The translations under genes and the position numbers were made by a program. The notes beneath the pieces were generated by a model. The model saw nothing but the letters and a program-made list of their open reading frames with translations, was not told the origin of the DNA and searched no databases. From positions 1-35,519 of the forward strand of contig CAMZIY010000009.1 in NCBI GenBank assembly GCA_947307365.1: a DNA stretch of 35,519 nt, given 5' to 3'. Position 1 is the stretch's first letter. Every line of letters begins with the position of its first letter. Origin of the DNA: an uncultured Clostridia bacterium. GTDB taxonomy: Bacteria; Bacillota; Clostridia; Oscillospirales; Oscillospiraceae. Below are positions 8,085-14,635 of this stretch, piece by piece.

Positions 8085-8113
8085 TTGCAGAAGCGGGGGA
8101 AATCTGGTATAAA
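8085..8113 (+). promoter_or_regulatory. Sigma-A promoter of the cobalamin operon
   Basis: TTGCAG, 17 bases, TATAAA preceded by TGG (extended -10). Transcription would start near 8120, leaving a leader of only about 28 bases before cobT. That is too short for a cobalamin riboswitch. Confidence 0.8.
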
Positions 8114-8147
8114 AGGATAGGTCGGACCGACCGAGGAGGATCTGGAT

Positions 8148-9239
8148 ATGGAAGAAAAGCTGAAAGCGCTGCTCCGTTCCATCGGCCCCCTGGACGACCG
8201 GGCGATGGAAAAGGCCCGGGAGCGCCAGGCGGAGCTGGCGAAGCCGCCCGGCAGCCTGGGCAGACTGGAGGATATCTCCATCCGCCTGGCCGGGATCACC
8301 GGGCAGGTGCACAATACAGTGGAGAAGCGGAGGATCATCGTTCTCTGTGCGGATAACGGCGTGGCGGAGGAAGGCGTCGCCTCCGCGCCGCAGACCGTCA
8401 CCGCCGCCCAGGCGGTGAATATGACCCGGCGGCTCACCGGCATGTCCACCCTGGCAAAGCACTTCGGGGACGACGTGCAGGTGGTGGATATGGGCATCGC
8501 CTGTCCCTATAACTGCCCCGGCATTCTCAACAGGAGCCTGGGCAGGGGCACGAAAAACCTGTATCGGGAACCGGCCATGACCCGGCAGCAGGCCCTGCAG
8601 GCCATCCTTACCGGGGCGGAGCTTGCCTATCAGGCCGGGGCGGAAGGGATCCGGGTGATCGGAGTGGGGGAAATGGGCATCGGCAACACCACCACCTCCG
8701 CCGCCGTTCTGGCCGCCCTCACCGGCCTCAGCGTGGAGCAGGTCACCGGCCGCGGCGGCGGGATCACGGACGAGAACTTCCGGAAAAAGAAGCGCGTCAT
8801 CGCCCATGCCCTGGAGCTGCATCGGCCGGACCGGGATGACCCCGTGGACGTGCTGAGCAAGGTGGGCGGCTTCGATCTGGCCGCCATGTGCGGCGTGTTC
8901 CTGGGCGCGGCGGCGAATCGGATCCCCGTGGTGGCGGACGGATTCATCTCCATCGTGGCGGCTCTGTGCGCGGGGCGGCTGTGTTCCCGGGCGGCGGAGT
9001 ATATTTTCCCCAGCCACGCCTCCTATGAGATCGGCTACAGGCTGGCGGCACAGGAACTGGGCTTGGAACCCTGGCTGCTGCTGAACATGCGCCTGGGCGA
9101 GGGGAGCGGGTGCCCGCTGGCCTTCCAGGTGATGGACGCCGCCTGCGCCGTCATGAACGAGATGGCCACCTTCGCGGAGGCCAGCATCAACGATGATTAC
9201 CTGGAGGAGATCCGGGCAGGGGAGAGTTTCAAGGTATGA
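8148..9239 (+). CDS. cobT: Nicotinate-nucleotide--dimethylbenzimidazole phosphoribosyltransferase
   Basis: CobT makes alpha-ribazole phosphate from nicotinate mononucleotide and the lower-ligand base, activating it for attachment to the cobalamin nucleotide loop. The 363-residue protein shows the family pattern LAKPPGSLGRLEDISIRLAGI near residue 31, VLCADNGVAEEGV near 64, GEMGIGNTTTSAAV near 174, and the C-terminal RLGEGSG, whose Glu is the known catalytic base in this family. The ATG at 8148 has GAGGAGG upstream. It overlaps cobU by ATGA, the first link in a six-gene coupled operon. The lower ligand actually used may be dimethylbenzimidazole or another base. Confidence 0.97.
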   Translation: MEEKLKALLRSIGPLDDRAMEKARERQAELAKPPGSLGRLEDISIRLAGITGQVHNTVEKRRIIVLCADNGVAEEGVASAPQTVTAAQAVNMTRRLTGMSTLAKHFGDDVQVVDMGIACPYNCPGILNRSLGRGTKNLYREPAMTRQQALQAILTGAELAYQAGAEGIRVIGVGEMGIGNTTTSAAVLAALTGLSVEQVTGRGGGITDENFRKKKRVIAHALELHRPDRDDPVDVLSKVGGFDLAAMCGVFLGAAANRIPVVADGFISIVAALCAGRLCSRAAEYIFPSHASYEIGYRLAAQELGLEPWLLLNMRLGEGSGCPLAFQVMDAACAVMNEMATFAEASINDDYLEEIRAGESFKV

Positions 9240-9775
9240 CGATCTTTCTTTCCGGGGGTTGCAAGAACGGCAAATCCACCCTGGCCCAGCACGCCGCCAA
9301 AAAACTGGCGGGGGACGGCCCCCTGTATTATATCGCCACCATGATCCCTCATGATGAGGAGGACCGGGCCCGGATCCGCCGCCATCTGGCGGAGCGGGAG
9401 GGCTGGGGCTTCGAGACCCTGGAGCTGGGGAGCGATATCTCCTCCTGCCTGGAGACCACCGGCGGCCGGGGCAGCTATCTGCTGGACAGCGTTACCGCCC
9501 TGCTGGCCAACGAGATGTTCGGCGCGGATGGGAGCTTCGATCCCACGTCTCCGGCCCGGGTGGCGGAGGACCTTTTGAATTTCGCCCGCTATGCGGAGAA
9601 CGTGGTTTTCGTCAGCGACTATCTCTACGGGGACGCGGGCCGATACGACGAATGGACGGAAGCGTACCGGCGGGGTCTGGCCTACGTGGACCGGGCCCTG
9701 GCCCGTACCTGCGATACGGTGGCGGAGATCGTCTCCGGCACCCGAAACCTGTATAAGGGGGAACTGCCGGTATGA
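9236..9775 (+). CDS. cobU: Bifunctional adenosylcobinamide kinase/adenosylcobinamide-phosphate guanylyltransferase
   Basis: CobU phosphorylates adenosylcobinamide and then attaches GMP, giving AdoCbi-GDP for CobS. The 179-residue protein begins with the P-loop GGCKNGKST at residues 7-15. It continues with YYIATMIPHDEEDRARIRRH near residue 32, which contains the histidine region that carries the guanylyl intermediate, and YLLDSVTALLANEMF near 81. The usual TNEVGxGIVP motif is replaced by SDYLYGDAGRYDEW, so the C-terminal third is divergent; the adjacent short paralogue at 10537 keeps GIVP. It overlaps cobT by ATGA and ends in ATGA with a further ATG at 9772. Confidence 0.9.
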   Translation: MTIFLSGGCKNGKSTLAQHAAKKLAGDGPLYYIATMIPHDEEDRARIRRHLAEREGWGFETLELGSDISSCLETTGGRGSYLLDSVTALLANEMFGADGSFDPTSPARVAEDLLNFARYAENVVFVSDYLYGDAGRYDEWTEAYRRGLAYVDRALARTCDTVAEIVSGTRNLYKGELPV

Positions 9776-9794
9776 AACGTACGATCCCGTTTTC

Positions 9795-10520
9795 ATGGCC
9801 TGGGGCATGTTCTGCGCCATCCCCTGTCCCTATCCCCGGTGGGATAATGAAAAACGTCCCGCCATGCTGGCCTGCTTCCCACTCATCGGGCTGCTCATCG
9901 GCGGGATCTGGACGCTGCTGGCGTGGGTGATCGGCCTGATCGGCGGTCTGGGCCTCTTCGGACGCCTTATTCTGGCATTCCTGCCTTACCTGCTCACCGG
10001 CTTCATCCACCTGGACGGATTCATGGACTGCTGCGACGCCATCCTGTCCCGGCGGGATCTGCCGGAGCGGCAGCGGATCCTGAAGGACAGCCACGTGGGC
10101 TCCTTTGCCGTGATCTGTGTCGCCATGCTGCTCATCGGGTCCTTTGCCTTGATGGCTTCGGCGGATCTTTCCGGCAGCCGGGTCCTTTTGCTGCTGCTCC
10201 TGCCCCTGGCTTCCCGCTGTCCCTCCGCTCTGGCAGTGATGACCCTGGAGCCCATGGGCACCAGCGGCTATGCGGGGGATTTCCGAAAGGGCGTCACCCC
10301 GGGATATAAGGCGGCGGTCTGCGTCATGATGGTGCTGGCCCTGGCGCTGCCGCTGATCATCTGGGGGCTTTCCGGCATCTGCTCCGCCGCGGCTGCGGCG
10401 GGAGCATCCCTGTGCATCCTCCACGGCAGAAAGCAGCTGGGGGGAATGTCCGGGGATATCTCCGGGCTGGCGGTGACCGTGGGGGAGTTCTGCGGCCTGC
10501 TGGTCCTGGCACTCATCTGA
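9795..10520 (+). CDS. cobS: Adenosylcobinamide-GDP ribazoletransferase (cobalamin synthase), start disrupted
   Basis: CobS is the membrane enzyme that joins AdoCbi-GDP to alpha-ribazole (phosphate), forming the nucleotide loop. From ATG 9795 the product is 241 residues with several hydrophobic segments and the conserved HLDGFMDCCDAILSRRD (near residue 71) and RILKDSHVGSFAV motifs. The N-terminus reads MAWGMFCAIPCPYPRWDNEK. No Shine-Dalgarno precedes 9795. The well-placed ATG at 9772, overlapping the cobU stop as ATGA like its neighbours, is one frame off. Adding a single base in the TTTT run at 9790-9793 would give MKRTIPFFMAWGMF, a natural CobS start. So there is either a small frameshift or reliance on the internal ATG. 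Function is probably retained. Confidence 0.88.
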   Translation: MAWGMFCAIPCPYPRWDNEKRPAMLACFPLIGLLIGGIWTLLAWVIGLIGGLGLFGRLILAFLPYLLTGFIHLDGFMDCCDAILSRRDLPERQRILKDSHVGSFAVICVAMLLIGSFALMASADLSGSRVLLLLLLPLASRCPSALAVMTLEPMGTSGYAGDFRKGVTPGYKAAVCVMMVLALALPLIIWGLSGICSAAAAAGASLCILHGRKQLGGMSGDISGLAVTVGEFCGLLVLALI

Positions 10521-10536
10521 GGATAGGAGGAAGAAC

Positions 10537-10896
10537 ATGGTCCTGATCATCGGCGGCGCGTACCAGGGCAAGCTGACCTATGCCAGGGAAAAATACGGCC
10601 TGAAGGATACGGATATTTTCACCTGTACGGAAAATGGGGAGCTGGACGCCTCCAAGCGCTGCATCCGGCGCCTGGAGGAATACGTGCTGGGCTGCCTCCG
10701 CCAGGGGGTAGAACCTACGCAGAAGTTCAAGAAGAACGCCGTGCTCATCTGCAGGGACATCAGTTCCGGTATCGTCCCCATGGATGCGGAGCAAAGAGCC
10801 TGGCGGGAGGCGGTGGGGCGTTATCTCAGCGCTCTGGCCGCGAAGGCGGACACGGTGACCCGCGTTTTCTGCGGGCTGCCGCAGCAGCTGAAATGA
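10537..10896 (+). CDS. Short CobU-like P-loop protein
   Basis: This 119-residue product resembles CobU at both ends but lacks the middle. It has a P-loop variant GGAYQGKLT at residues 6-14, with Leu where Ser/Thr usually follows GK. Its C-terminal half ICRDISSGIVPMDAEQRAWR...LAAKADTVTRVFCGLPQQLK aligns by eye with the CobU tail around TNEVGxGIVP and its closing helix. The RIxxH guanylylation segment is missing. It starts 16 bases after cobS behind GGAGG and overlaps cobC by ATGA. It could supply the part that looks divergent in the first CobU, act as a kinase only, or be a regulatory remnant. The assignment to the CobU superfamily is fairly sure, the role is not. Confidence 0.75.
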   Translation: MVLIIGGAYQGKLTYAREKYGLKDTDIFTCTENGELDASKRCIRRLEEYVLGCLRQGVEPTQKFKKNAVLICRDISSGIVPMDAEQRAWREAVGRYLSALAAKADTVTRVFCGLPQQLK

Positions 10897-11486
10897 AACG
10901 GTGCATGCTCATCCGCCACGGGCGGACGGAAGCCAACGAGAAATGGCTGTACTGCGGCAGTACGGATCTGAGCTTGTCCGATGCAGGCAGGGAAGAGCTT
11001 CTTGCCCTCCGCCGGGAGGCGGACTATCCGCCCGCGGCGGGGCTGCGCTTTGCCACCAGCGGCATGCGCAGAACAGAGGAGACCCTGTCCCTGCTGTTCG
11101 GAGAAGGGGAGCATGCCGCGCTGCCCGGCTTCCGGGAAATGGATTTCGGCGTATTTGAGATGCGAAGCTATGAGGCCATGAAGGAAGACCCGGAGTATCT
11201 GGCCTGGATCACCGGGGACAACACGGCCAACGTCTGCCCCGGCGGGGAGAGCGGCGCCATGATGGAGGCACGGGTGCTGGAAGCCTGGCGTGAACTGGAA
11301 CGGGGACCGGATACCCTGCTGGTGACCCATGGCGGACCCATCGCCGCCATCATGGCCCATCTGTTCCCGGATGAGGGCAAAAACCGCTATGAATGGCAGC
11401 CGAAGAACGGACGGGGCTTCCTGCTGGAGCGGGACCGTGAGACGGGACCCTGGCGCTATCGGGCGATCCCGGAGGAAGGAAAGTGA
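10893..11486 (+). CDS. cobC: Histidine phosphatase family protein, probable alpha-ribazole phosphatase
   Basis: CobC-type enzymes remove phosphate from alpha-ribazole 5'-phosphate or adenosylcobalamin phosphate, the last step of nucleotide-loop assembly. The 197-residue protein has the catalytic IRHGRTEAN near residue 7, TSGMRRTEET near 55, the acidic MDFGVFEMRSYE near 83 and the second catalytic histidine in VTHGG near 145. These are the four hallmarks of the phosphoglycerate-mutase-like superfamily. Sequence alone would allow other substrates; its place inside the cobalamin operon, with ATGA overlap upstream and GTGA downstream, makes the alpha-ribazole assignment likely. Confidence 0.88.
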   Translation: MKRCMLIRHGRTEANEKWLYCGSTDLSLSDAGREELLALRREADYPPAAGLRFATSGMRRTEETLSLLFGEGEHAALPGFREMDFGVFEMRSYEAMKEDPEYLAWITGDNTANVCPGGESGAMMEARVLEAWRELERGPDTLLVTHGGPIAAIMAHLFPDEGKNRYEWQPKNGRGFLLERDRETGPWRYRAIPEEGK

Positions 11487-12421
11487 ACCGGCCGCCAGTC
11501 GGGCGCTTTGCCCCCACCCCCAGCGGCAGGATGCACCTGGGCAACGCCTTTGCATATCTCCTGGCCTGGCTGTCCGTCCGAAGCCGGGGCGGGGAGATCC
11601 AGCTGCGCATGGAGGATCTGGATACCCTGCGCTGTACGGAAGAAAATGGGGAATGCATCCGCAGCGATCTCCGCTGGCTGGGCCTGGAATGGGACCGGGA
11701 GACCCCGCCCCAGCGCAGCCGTACGGCGGCTTACGAACAGGCCCTGGAGACGCTTCGCGGCAAAGCCAATGTTTTCCCCTGCTGGTGTACCCGGGGCAGT
11801 CTGAACCTGGTGAACGCGCCCCATGCCTCCGACGGTCACCCCATCCATCCCGCCTCCTGCCGGGAGGCGAGCGAGGAGGAGCGGAGAAAACATAAAACGC
11901 CCCCTGCCTGGCGGCTGGAGGCGCCGGATCTGCTCATCTCCTTTACGGACGGAGTCTGCGGCCCCTATGAGGAAAACCTGAGAGACGCCTGCGGGGATTT
12001 CGTGCTCCGCCGGGCAGATGGGGTATTCGTCTACCAGCTGGCGGTGGTGGCGGACGACGGGGAATTCGGCGTGACCGAAGTGGTGCGGGGCTGCGATCTG
12101 CTCAGCTCCACCCCCAGGCAGATCTATCTCCAGCAGCTCCTGGGGTATCCGCAGCCGGCGTATTATCATGTGCCGATGCTCACGGACAGGGAGGGAAGAA
12201 AGCTTTCCAAGCGGGACGCGGACCTGGACCTGGGGGTCCTGCGGCGGCGGTGCGGCCCGGAGACGGTGATCGGCCTACTGGCGCACGCCTGCGGACTGCT
12301 GGACCGCTTCGAACCGGTCAGGGCGGAGGAGCTGATCCCCCTGTTTTCCTGGGAGAAGGTGGGGAAGAAGGACATCGTCCTGGAGAGCGGCGGGATCGCC
12401 GGAACGGAAAACGGAACATGA
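11483..12421 (+). CDS. gluQRS: Glutamyl-Q tRNA(Asp) synthetase
   Basis: GluQRS is a truncated glutamyl-tRNA synthetase that charges glutamate onto the queuosine base at the wobble position of tRNA(Asp). The 312-residue protein has the N-terminal RFAPTPSGRMHLGNAFAYL (HIGH-type motif), RMEDLDTLR, a zinc site built from CWC near residue 97 and a Tyr/Cys pair downstream, and KLSKRD (KMSKS-type) near 241. The GluRS anticodon-binding domain is absent, which separates it from GltX. The start is GTG at 11483, overlapping the cobC stop as GTGA, so it is translationally coupled to the cobalamin genes despite an unrelated function. I see no clear terminator after it. Confidence 0.92.
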   Translation: MNRPPVGRFAPTPSGRMHLGNAFAYLLAWLSVRSRGGEIQLRMEDLDTLRCTEENGECIRSDLRWLGLEWDRETPPQRSRTAAYEQALETLRGKANVFPCWCTRGSLNLVNAPHASDGHPIHPASCREASEEERRKHKTPPAWRLEAPDLLISFTDGVCGPYEENLRDACGDFVLRRADGVFVYQLAVVADDGEFGVTEVVRGCDLLSSTPRQIYLQQLLGYPQPAYYHVPMLTDREGRKLSKRDADLDLGVLRRRCGPETVIGLLAHACGLLDRFEPVRAEELIPLFSWEKVGKKDIVLESGGIAGTENGT

Positions 12422-12491
12422 CCACAAATGCCGGCGGGAACGTATGCCGGGGATACCGGGAAAACATTGGATAAATCGGATCATATGGGTC

Positions 12492-12521
12492 TTGCGGTTT
12501 TGCTGCCGTCTATGGTAAAAT
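12492..12521 (+). promoter_or_regulatory. Sigma-A promoter of the MBL-pyrR unit
   Basis: TTGCGG, 18 bases, TAAAAT preceded by TGG (extended -10). It gives a leader of about 65 bases before the ATG at 12595. The remaining 12422-12594 gap shows no other recognisable element. Confidence 0.6.
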
Positions 12522-12594
12522 AAATAGGATAGTATATCCTTGGAGCAGAATTATCAGAACAGATCAAATCATCAATAAAAGGAGAAGCTGAAAA

Positions 12595-13548
12595 ATGAGT
12601 ATGGAAGTCCGTCTGAATACCCATGGCCCCGGAAAGCTGCAGACTCTGGCGATGATTTCCGACGAGGCCGGATTCAATGTGGTCAGCACGCTGATCTTCG
12701 GTGAAAAGGACGCCGTCCTGGTGGACTGCCAGTGGACCCGCAGCAATGCGTACCGGGTCATCGCAGAGATCTGCGAACGGAACCTCAATCTGAAGGCCGT
12801 CTTTGCCACCCATGCCCATCCCGATCATTACTGGGGCATCGGACACGTGAAGGAAGCCTTCCCGGACACCATCTGCTACGCCATGCCCGAGGACATCGAT
12901 ACCATCGAAGCCCAGTTCGGCGATAAGGTGGAGCACTGGGAGAGCATCATCGGCAAGGTGAACCTCTGCCGCAAGGACCGCTATCCCAAGCTGACCCCCC
13001 TGCCCGCGGACAACAAGATCATGCTGGAGGGCGAGGAGATCATCGTCTTCCCCCAGGTCTGGGGCGATCTGCAGTACAACACCGTGGTCTGGGTCCCCTC
13101 CATCAGCACCGTGATCGGCTCCGACGTGCTGTTCTCCAACGCCCACCCCTTCACCTGCGAGGTGAGCGCCAACGGCCGCAAGAAGTGGATCGACGCCCTG
13201 GACAAGATGGAAGCCCTGGGGGCCGAGGTGGTCATCCCCGGCCATATGAAGCACGGCGAGCCCTTCGACGAGCGCAGCTACAAATTCACCCGGGATTACC
13301 TGGTGGCCACGGATGAGGAGCTTGCCAAGGTCAAGGCGAAATACGGCATCACCAAGGATGGCGAAGTGAATGAGATGGCGATGAAGGAGTTCTTCTACGA
13401 TATGTGCATGAAGTTCCCCGAAGCCATCCTGATCTACCTGTCCAACGATATGAACTCCAGCGTGTTCCTGGGCGGCCGGGAATGGAACTGGAACAACCTG
13501 AACGACGGTCCGGATATGACCGGCATCAACGCCTCCATCCATCGGTAA
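12595..13548 (+). CDS. MBL-fold metallo-hydrolase
   Basis: This 317-residue protein has the metallo-beta-lactamase fold signature THAHPDHYWG (HxHxDH) near residue 76, a metal-bridging Asp candidate in VIGSDVLF near 174 and PGH near 217. The usual third-ligand motif GHTPGH is not apparent; the corresponding stretch reads PQVWGDLQYN, so the metal site may be unusual. The long C-terminal part after residue 235 is helical and includes FFYDMCMKFPEAILIYL. AAGGAGA lies upstream of the ATG. It is 2 bases from pyrR and shares its transcript. Substrate unknown; members of this group include thioesterases, lactonases and phosphodiesterases. Confidence 0.88.
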   Translation: MSMEVRLNTHGPGKLQTLAMISDEAGFNVVSTLIFGEKDAVLVDCQWTRSNAYRVIAEICERNLNLKAVFATHAHPDHYWGIGHVKEAFPDTICYAMPEDIDTIEAQFGDKVEHWESIIGKVNLCRKDRYPKLTPLPADNKIMLEGEEIIVFPQVWGDLQYNTVVWVPSISTVIGSDVLFSNAHPFTCEVSANGRKKWIDALDKMEALGAEVVIPGHMKHGEPFDERSYKFTRDYLVATDEELAKVKAKYGITKDGEVNEMAMKEFFYDMCMKFPEAILIYLSNDMNSSVFLGGREWNWNNLNDGPDMTGINASIHR

Positions 13549-13550
13549 GC

Positions 13551-14096
13551 ATGTTTCTCCAGAAAGCCATCCTGATGGACGGCGCCGCCATGGATCGCTC
13601 CCTCATGCGCATCAGCCATGAGATCCTGGAGCGGAATACAACTGTGGAAGGCCTCTGCCTGGTGGGGATCTACCGCCGGGGATGCAGCCTTGCCCGGCAG
13701 ATCGGGGAAAACCTGAAGAGCATCACCGGTTCTGCTCCCCCTCTGGGCGAACTGGATATCCGCCTCTACCGGGACGACCTGGAGGAGATCGGGGACCAGG
13801 CCGCCGTGAGCAGCACGAAGATGGATTTCGACGTGAGCGGCAAGGTGGTGGTCCTGGTGGACGACGTGCTGTACACGGGGCGTACTGCCCGGGCGGCCAT
13901 TGAAGCGGTCATGGACCGGGGAAGGCCCGCTGCCATCCAGCTGGCTGTTCTGGTGGATCGCGGCCATCGGGAGCTGCCTATCCGGGCGGACTTCGTGGGA
14001 AAGAACGTTCCCACCTCCCGCCGGGAATTGGTGGAGGTCAGGGTCCCGGAGTTCGACGGCGCGCGGGACGTCGCGCTCCTGGAGGACCGGGGATAA
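13551..14096 (+). CDS. pyrR: PyrR-type uracil phosphoribosyltransferase / pyrimidine regulator
   Basis: PyrR binds UMP and pyr-operon leader RNA and may also make UMP from uracil and PRPP. The 181-residue length matches PyrR. The PRPP loop VVLVDDVLYTGRTARAA is near residue 100 and the family-specific IYRRG, SSTKMDFDVSGK, LVDRGHRELPIRADFVGKNVPTSR are all present. The start codon 2 bases after the MBL stop has only a weak ribosome binding site, so translation probably depends on coupling. No pyrimidine biosynthesis gene or PyrR-binding leader is visible, so it would act on targets elsewhere. A hairpin follows. Confidence 0.93.
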   Translation: MFLQKAILMDGAAMDRSLMRISHEILERNTTVEGLCLVGIYRRGCSLARQIGENLKSITGSAPPLGELDIRLYRDDLEEIGDQAAVSSTKMDFDVSGKVVVLVDDVLYTGRTARAAIEAVMDRGRPAAIQLAVLVDRGHRELPIRADFVGKNVPTSRRELVEVRVPEFDGARDVALLEDRG

Positions 14097-14114
14097 ACAG
14101 GGATCAAACAGCTT

Positions 14115-14144
14115 GCGGGGCATGGCCGAACGGCCGTGCCCCGC
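14115..14144 (+). terminator. Strong hairpin after pyrR
   Basis: GCGGGGCATGGCC, loop GAAC, GGCCGTGCCCCGC: a 13-bp stem with one G-U pair, 18 bases after the pyrR stop. No T-run follows, so termination may be partial, and it could also shape the leader of the next gene, which begins 28 bases later. Confidence 0.6.
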
Positions 14145-14172
14145 TGTATCCGGGAGAAAGGGCGGTGGGGAA

Positions 14173-14568
14173 ATGACGGATAAGGAACCGAGCAAAAAAC
14201 GGCAGCTGGGGGTCATTCTGCTGTGTATCCTTGCGGGGATCATCCTGTTTATGCTGGTCTTTCATCTGTACAGGCACACCTTTGCCCGTCAGAGATGGCT
14301 GGATGAACCTCTCTACCGGCATTACATGCTGAACAGCCTGGATAAACGCCATCCCCTGGTGGGGATGACCATGGAGGAGGCTGTTGCCCTCCTGGGAGAG
14401 GAGGACAGCCAAAGAAGCAGCTTTTTGCCGCAGGGCGGTGCGGTATATCCTCCGGAAACCAGCCTGGTGTACTACGTCGGCAGAAAGTACGGAGAGGAAC
14501 TGTGGTTCATTTTATCCTTCGATAAGGGCGTCTGCGTTTCTTATGCGCTGGAGGCGGAAGTCAATTGA
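14173..14568 (+). CDS. Small single-pass membrane protein, BamE/SmpA-like C-terminal region
   Basis: No family is recognised with confidence. The 131-residue product has a short charged N-terminus, one transmembrane helix at about residues 13-35 (LGVILLCILAGIILFMLVF) and an extracytoplasmic domain. That domain contains LVGMTMEEAVALLGEED near residue 62, then a beta-rich stretch YYVGRKYGEELWFILSFDKGVCVSYAL. The order of GMT-x-x-E-x-x-LLG followed by strands resembles the BamE/SmpA-like fold found in small lipoproteins. The start at 14173 has GGTGGGG upstream; the ORF track start is far upstream and overlaps pyrR. It ends before a strong bidirectional terminator. Confidence 0.7.
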   Translation: MTDKEPSKKRQLGVILLCILAGIILFMLVFHLYRHTFARQRWLDEPLYRHYMLNSLDKRHPLVGMTMEEAVALLGEEDSQRSSFLPQGGAVYPPETSLVYYVGRKYGEELWFILSFDKGVCVSYALEAEVN

Positions 14569-14580
14569 CGAATGCAGTAC

Positions 14581-14610
14581 GGGGGCACAGCCGGTTTCGG
14601 CTGTGCCCCC
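14581..14610. terminator. Bidirectional terminator between convergent genes
   Basis: GGGGGCACAGCCG, loop GTTT, CGGCTGTGCCCCC: a 13-bp perfect stem placed between the stops of the small membrane protein and the convergent UroD-like gene. The downstream tract on the plus strand is GCTTTCGT, only modestly T-rich. Confidence 0.8.
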
Positions 14611-14635
14611 GCTTTCGTGCGCCGCGATGCGGGAT

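Noticed and set aside
9772-9797. Programmed -1 frameshift for cobS expression
   Set aside because: The site CCG TTT TCA is not a canonical slippery heptamer and no downstream stimulator was seen. An indel or alternative start is simpler.
12422-12480. Terminator after gluQRS
   Set aside because: GCCGG repeats can form short stems but none is long or followed by a T-tract.
14115-14144. PyrR-binding attenuator
   Set aside because: The hairpin follows pyrR and does not show the PyrR anti-antiterminator consensus; no pyrimidine genes follow.
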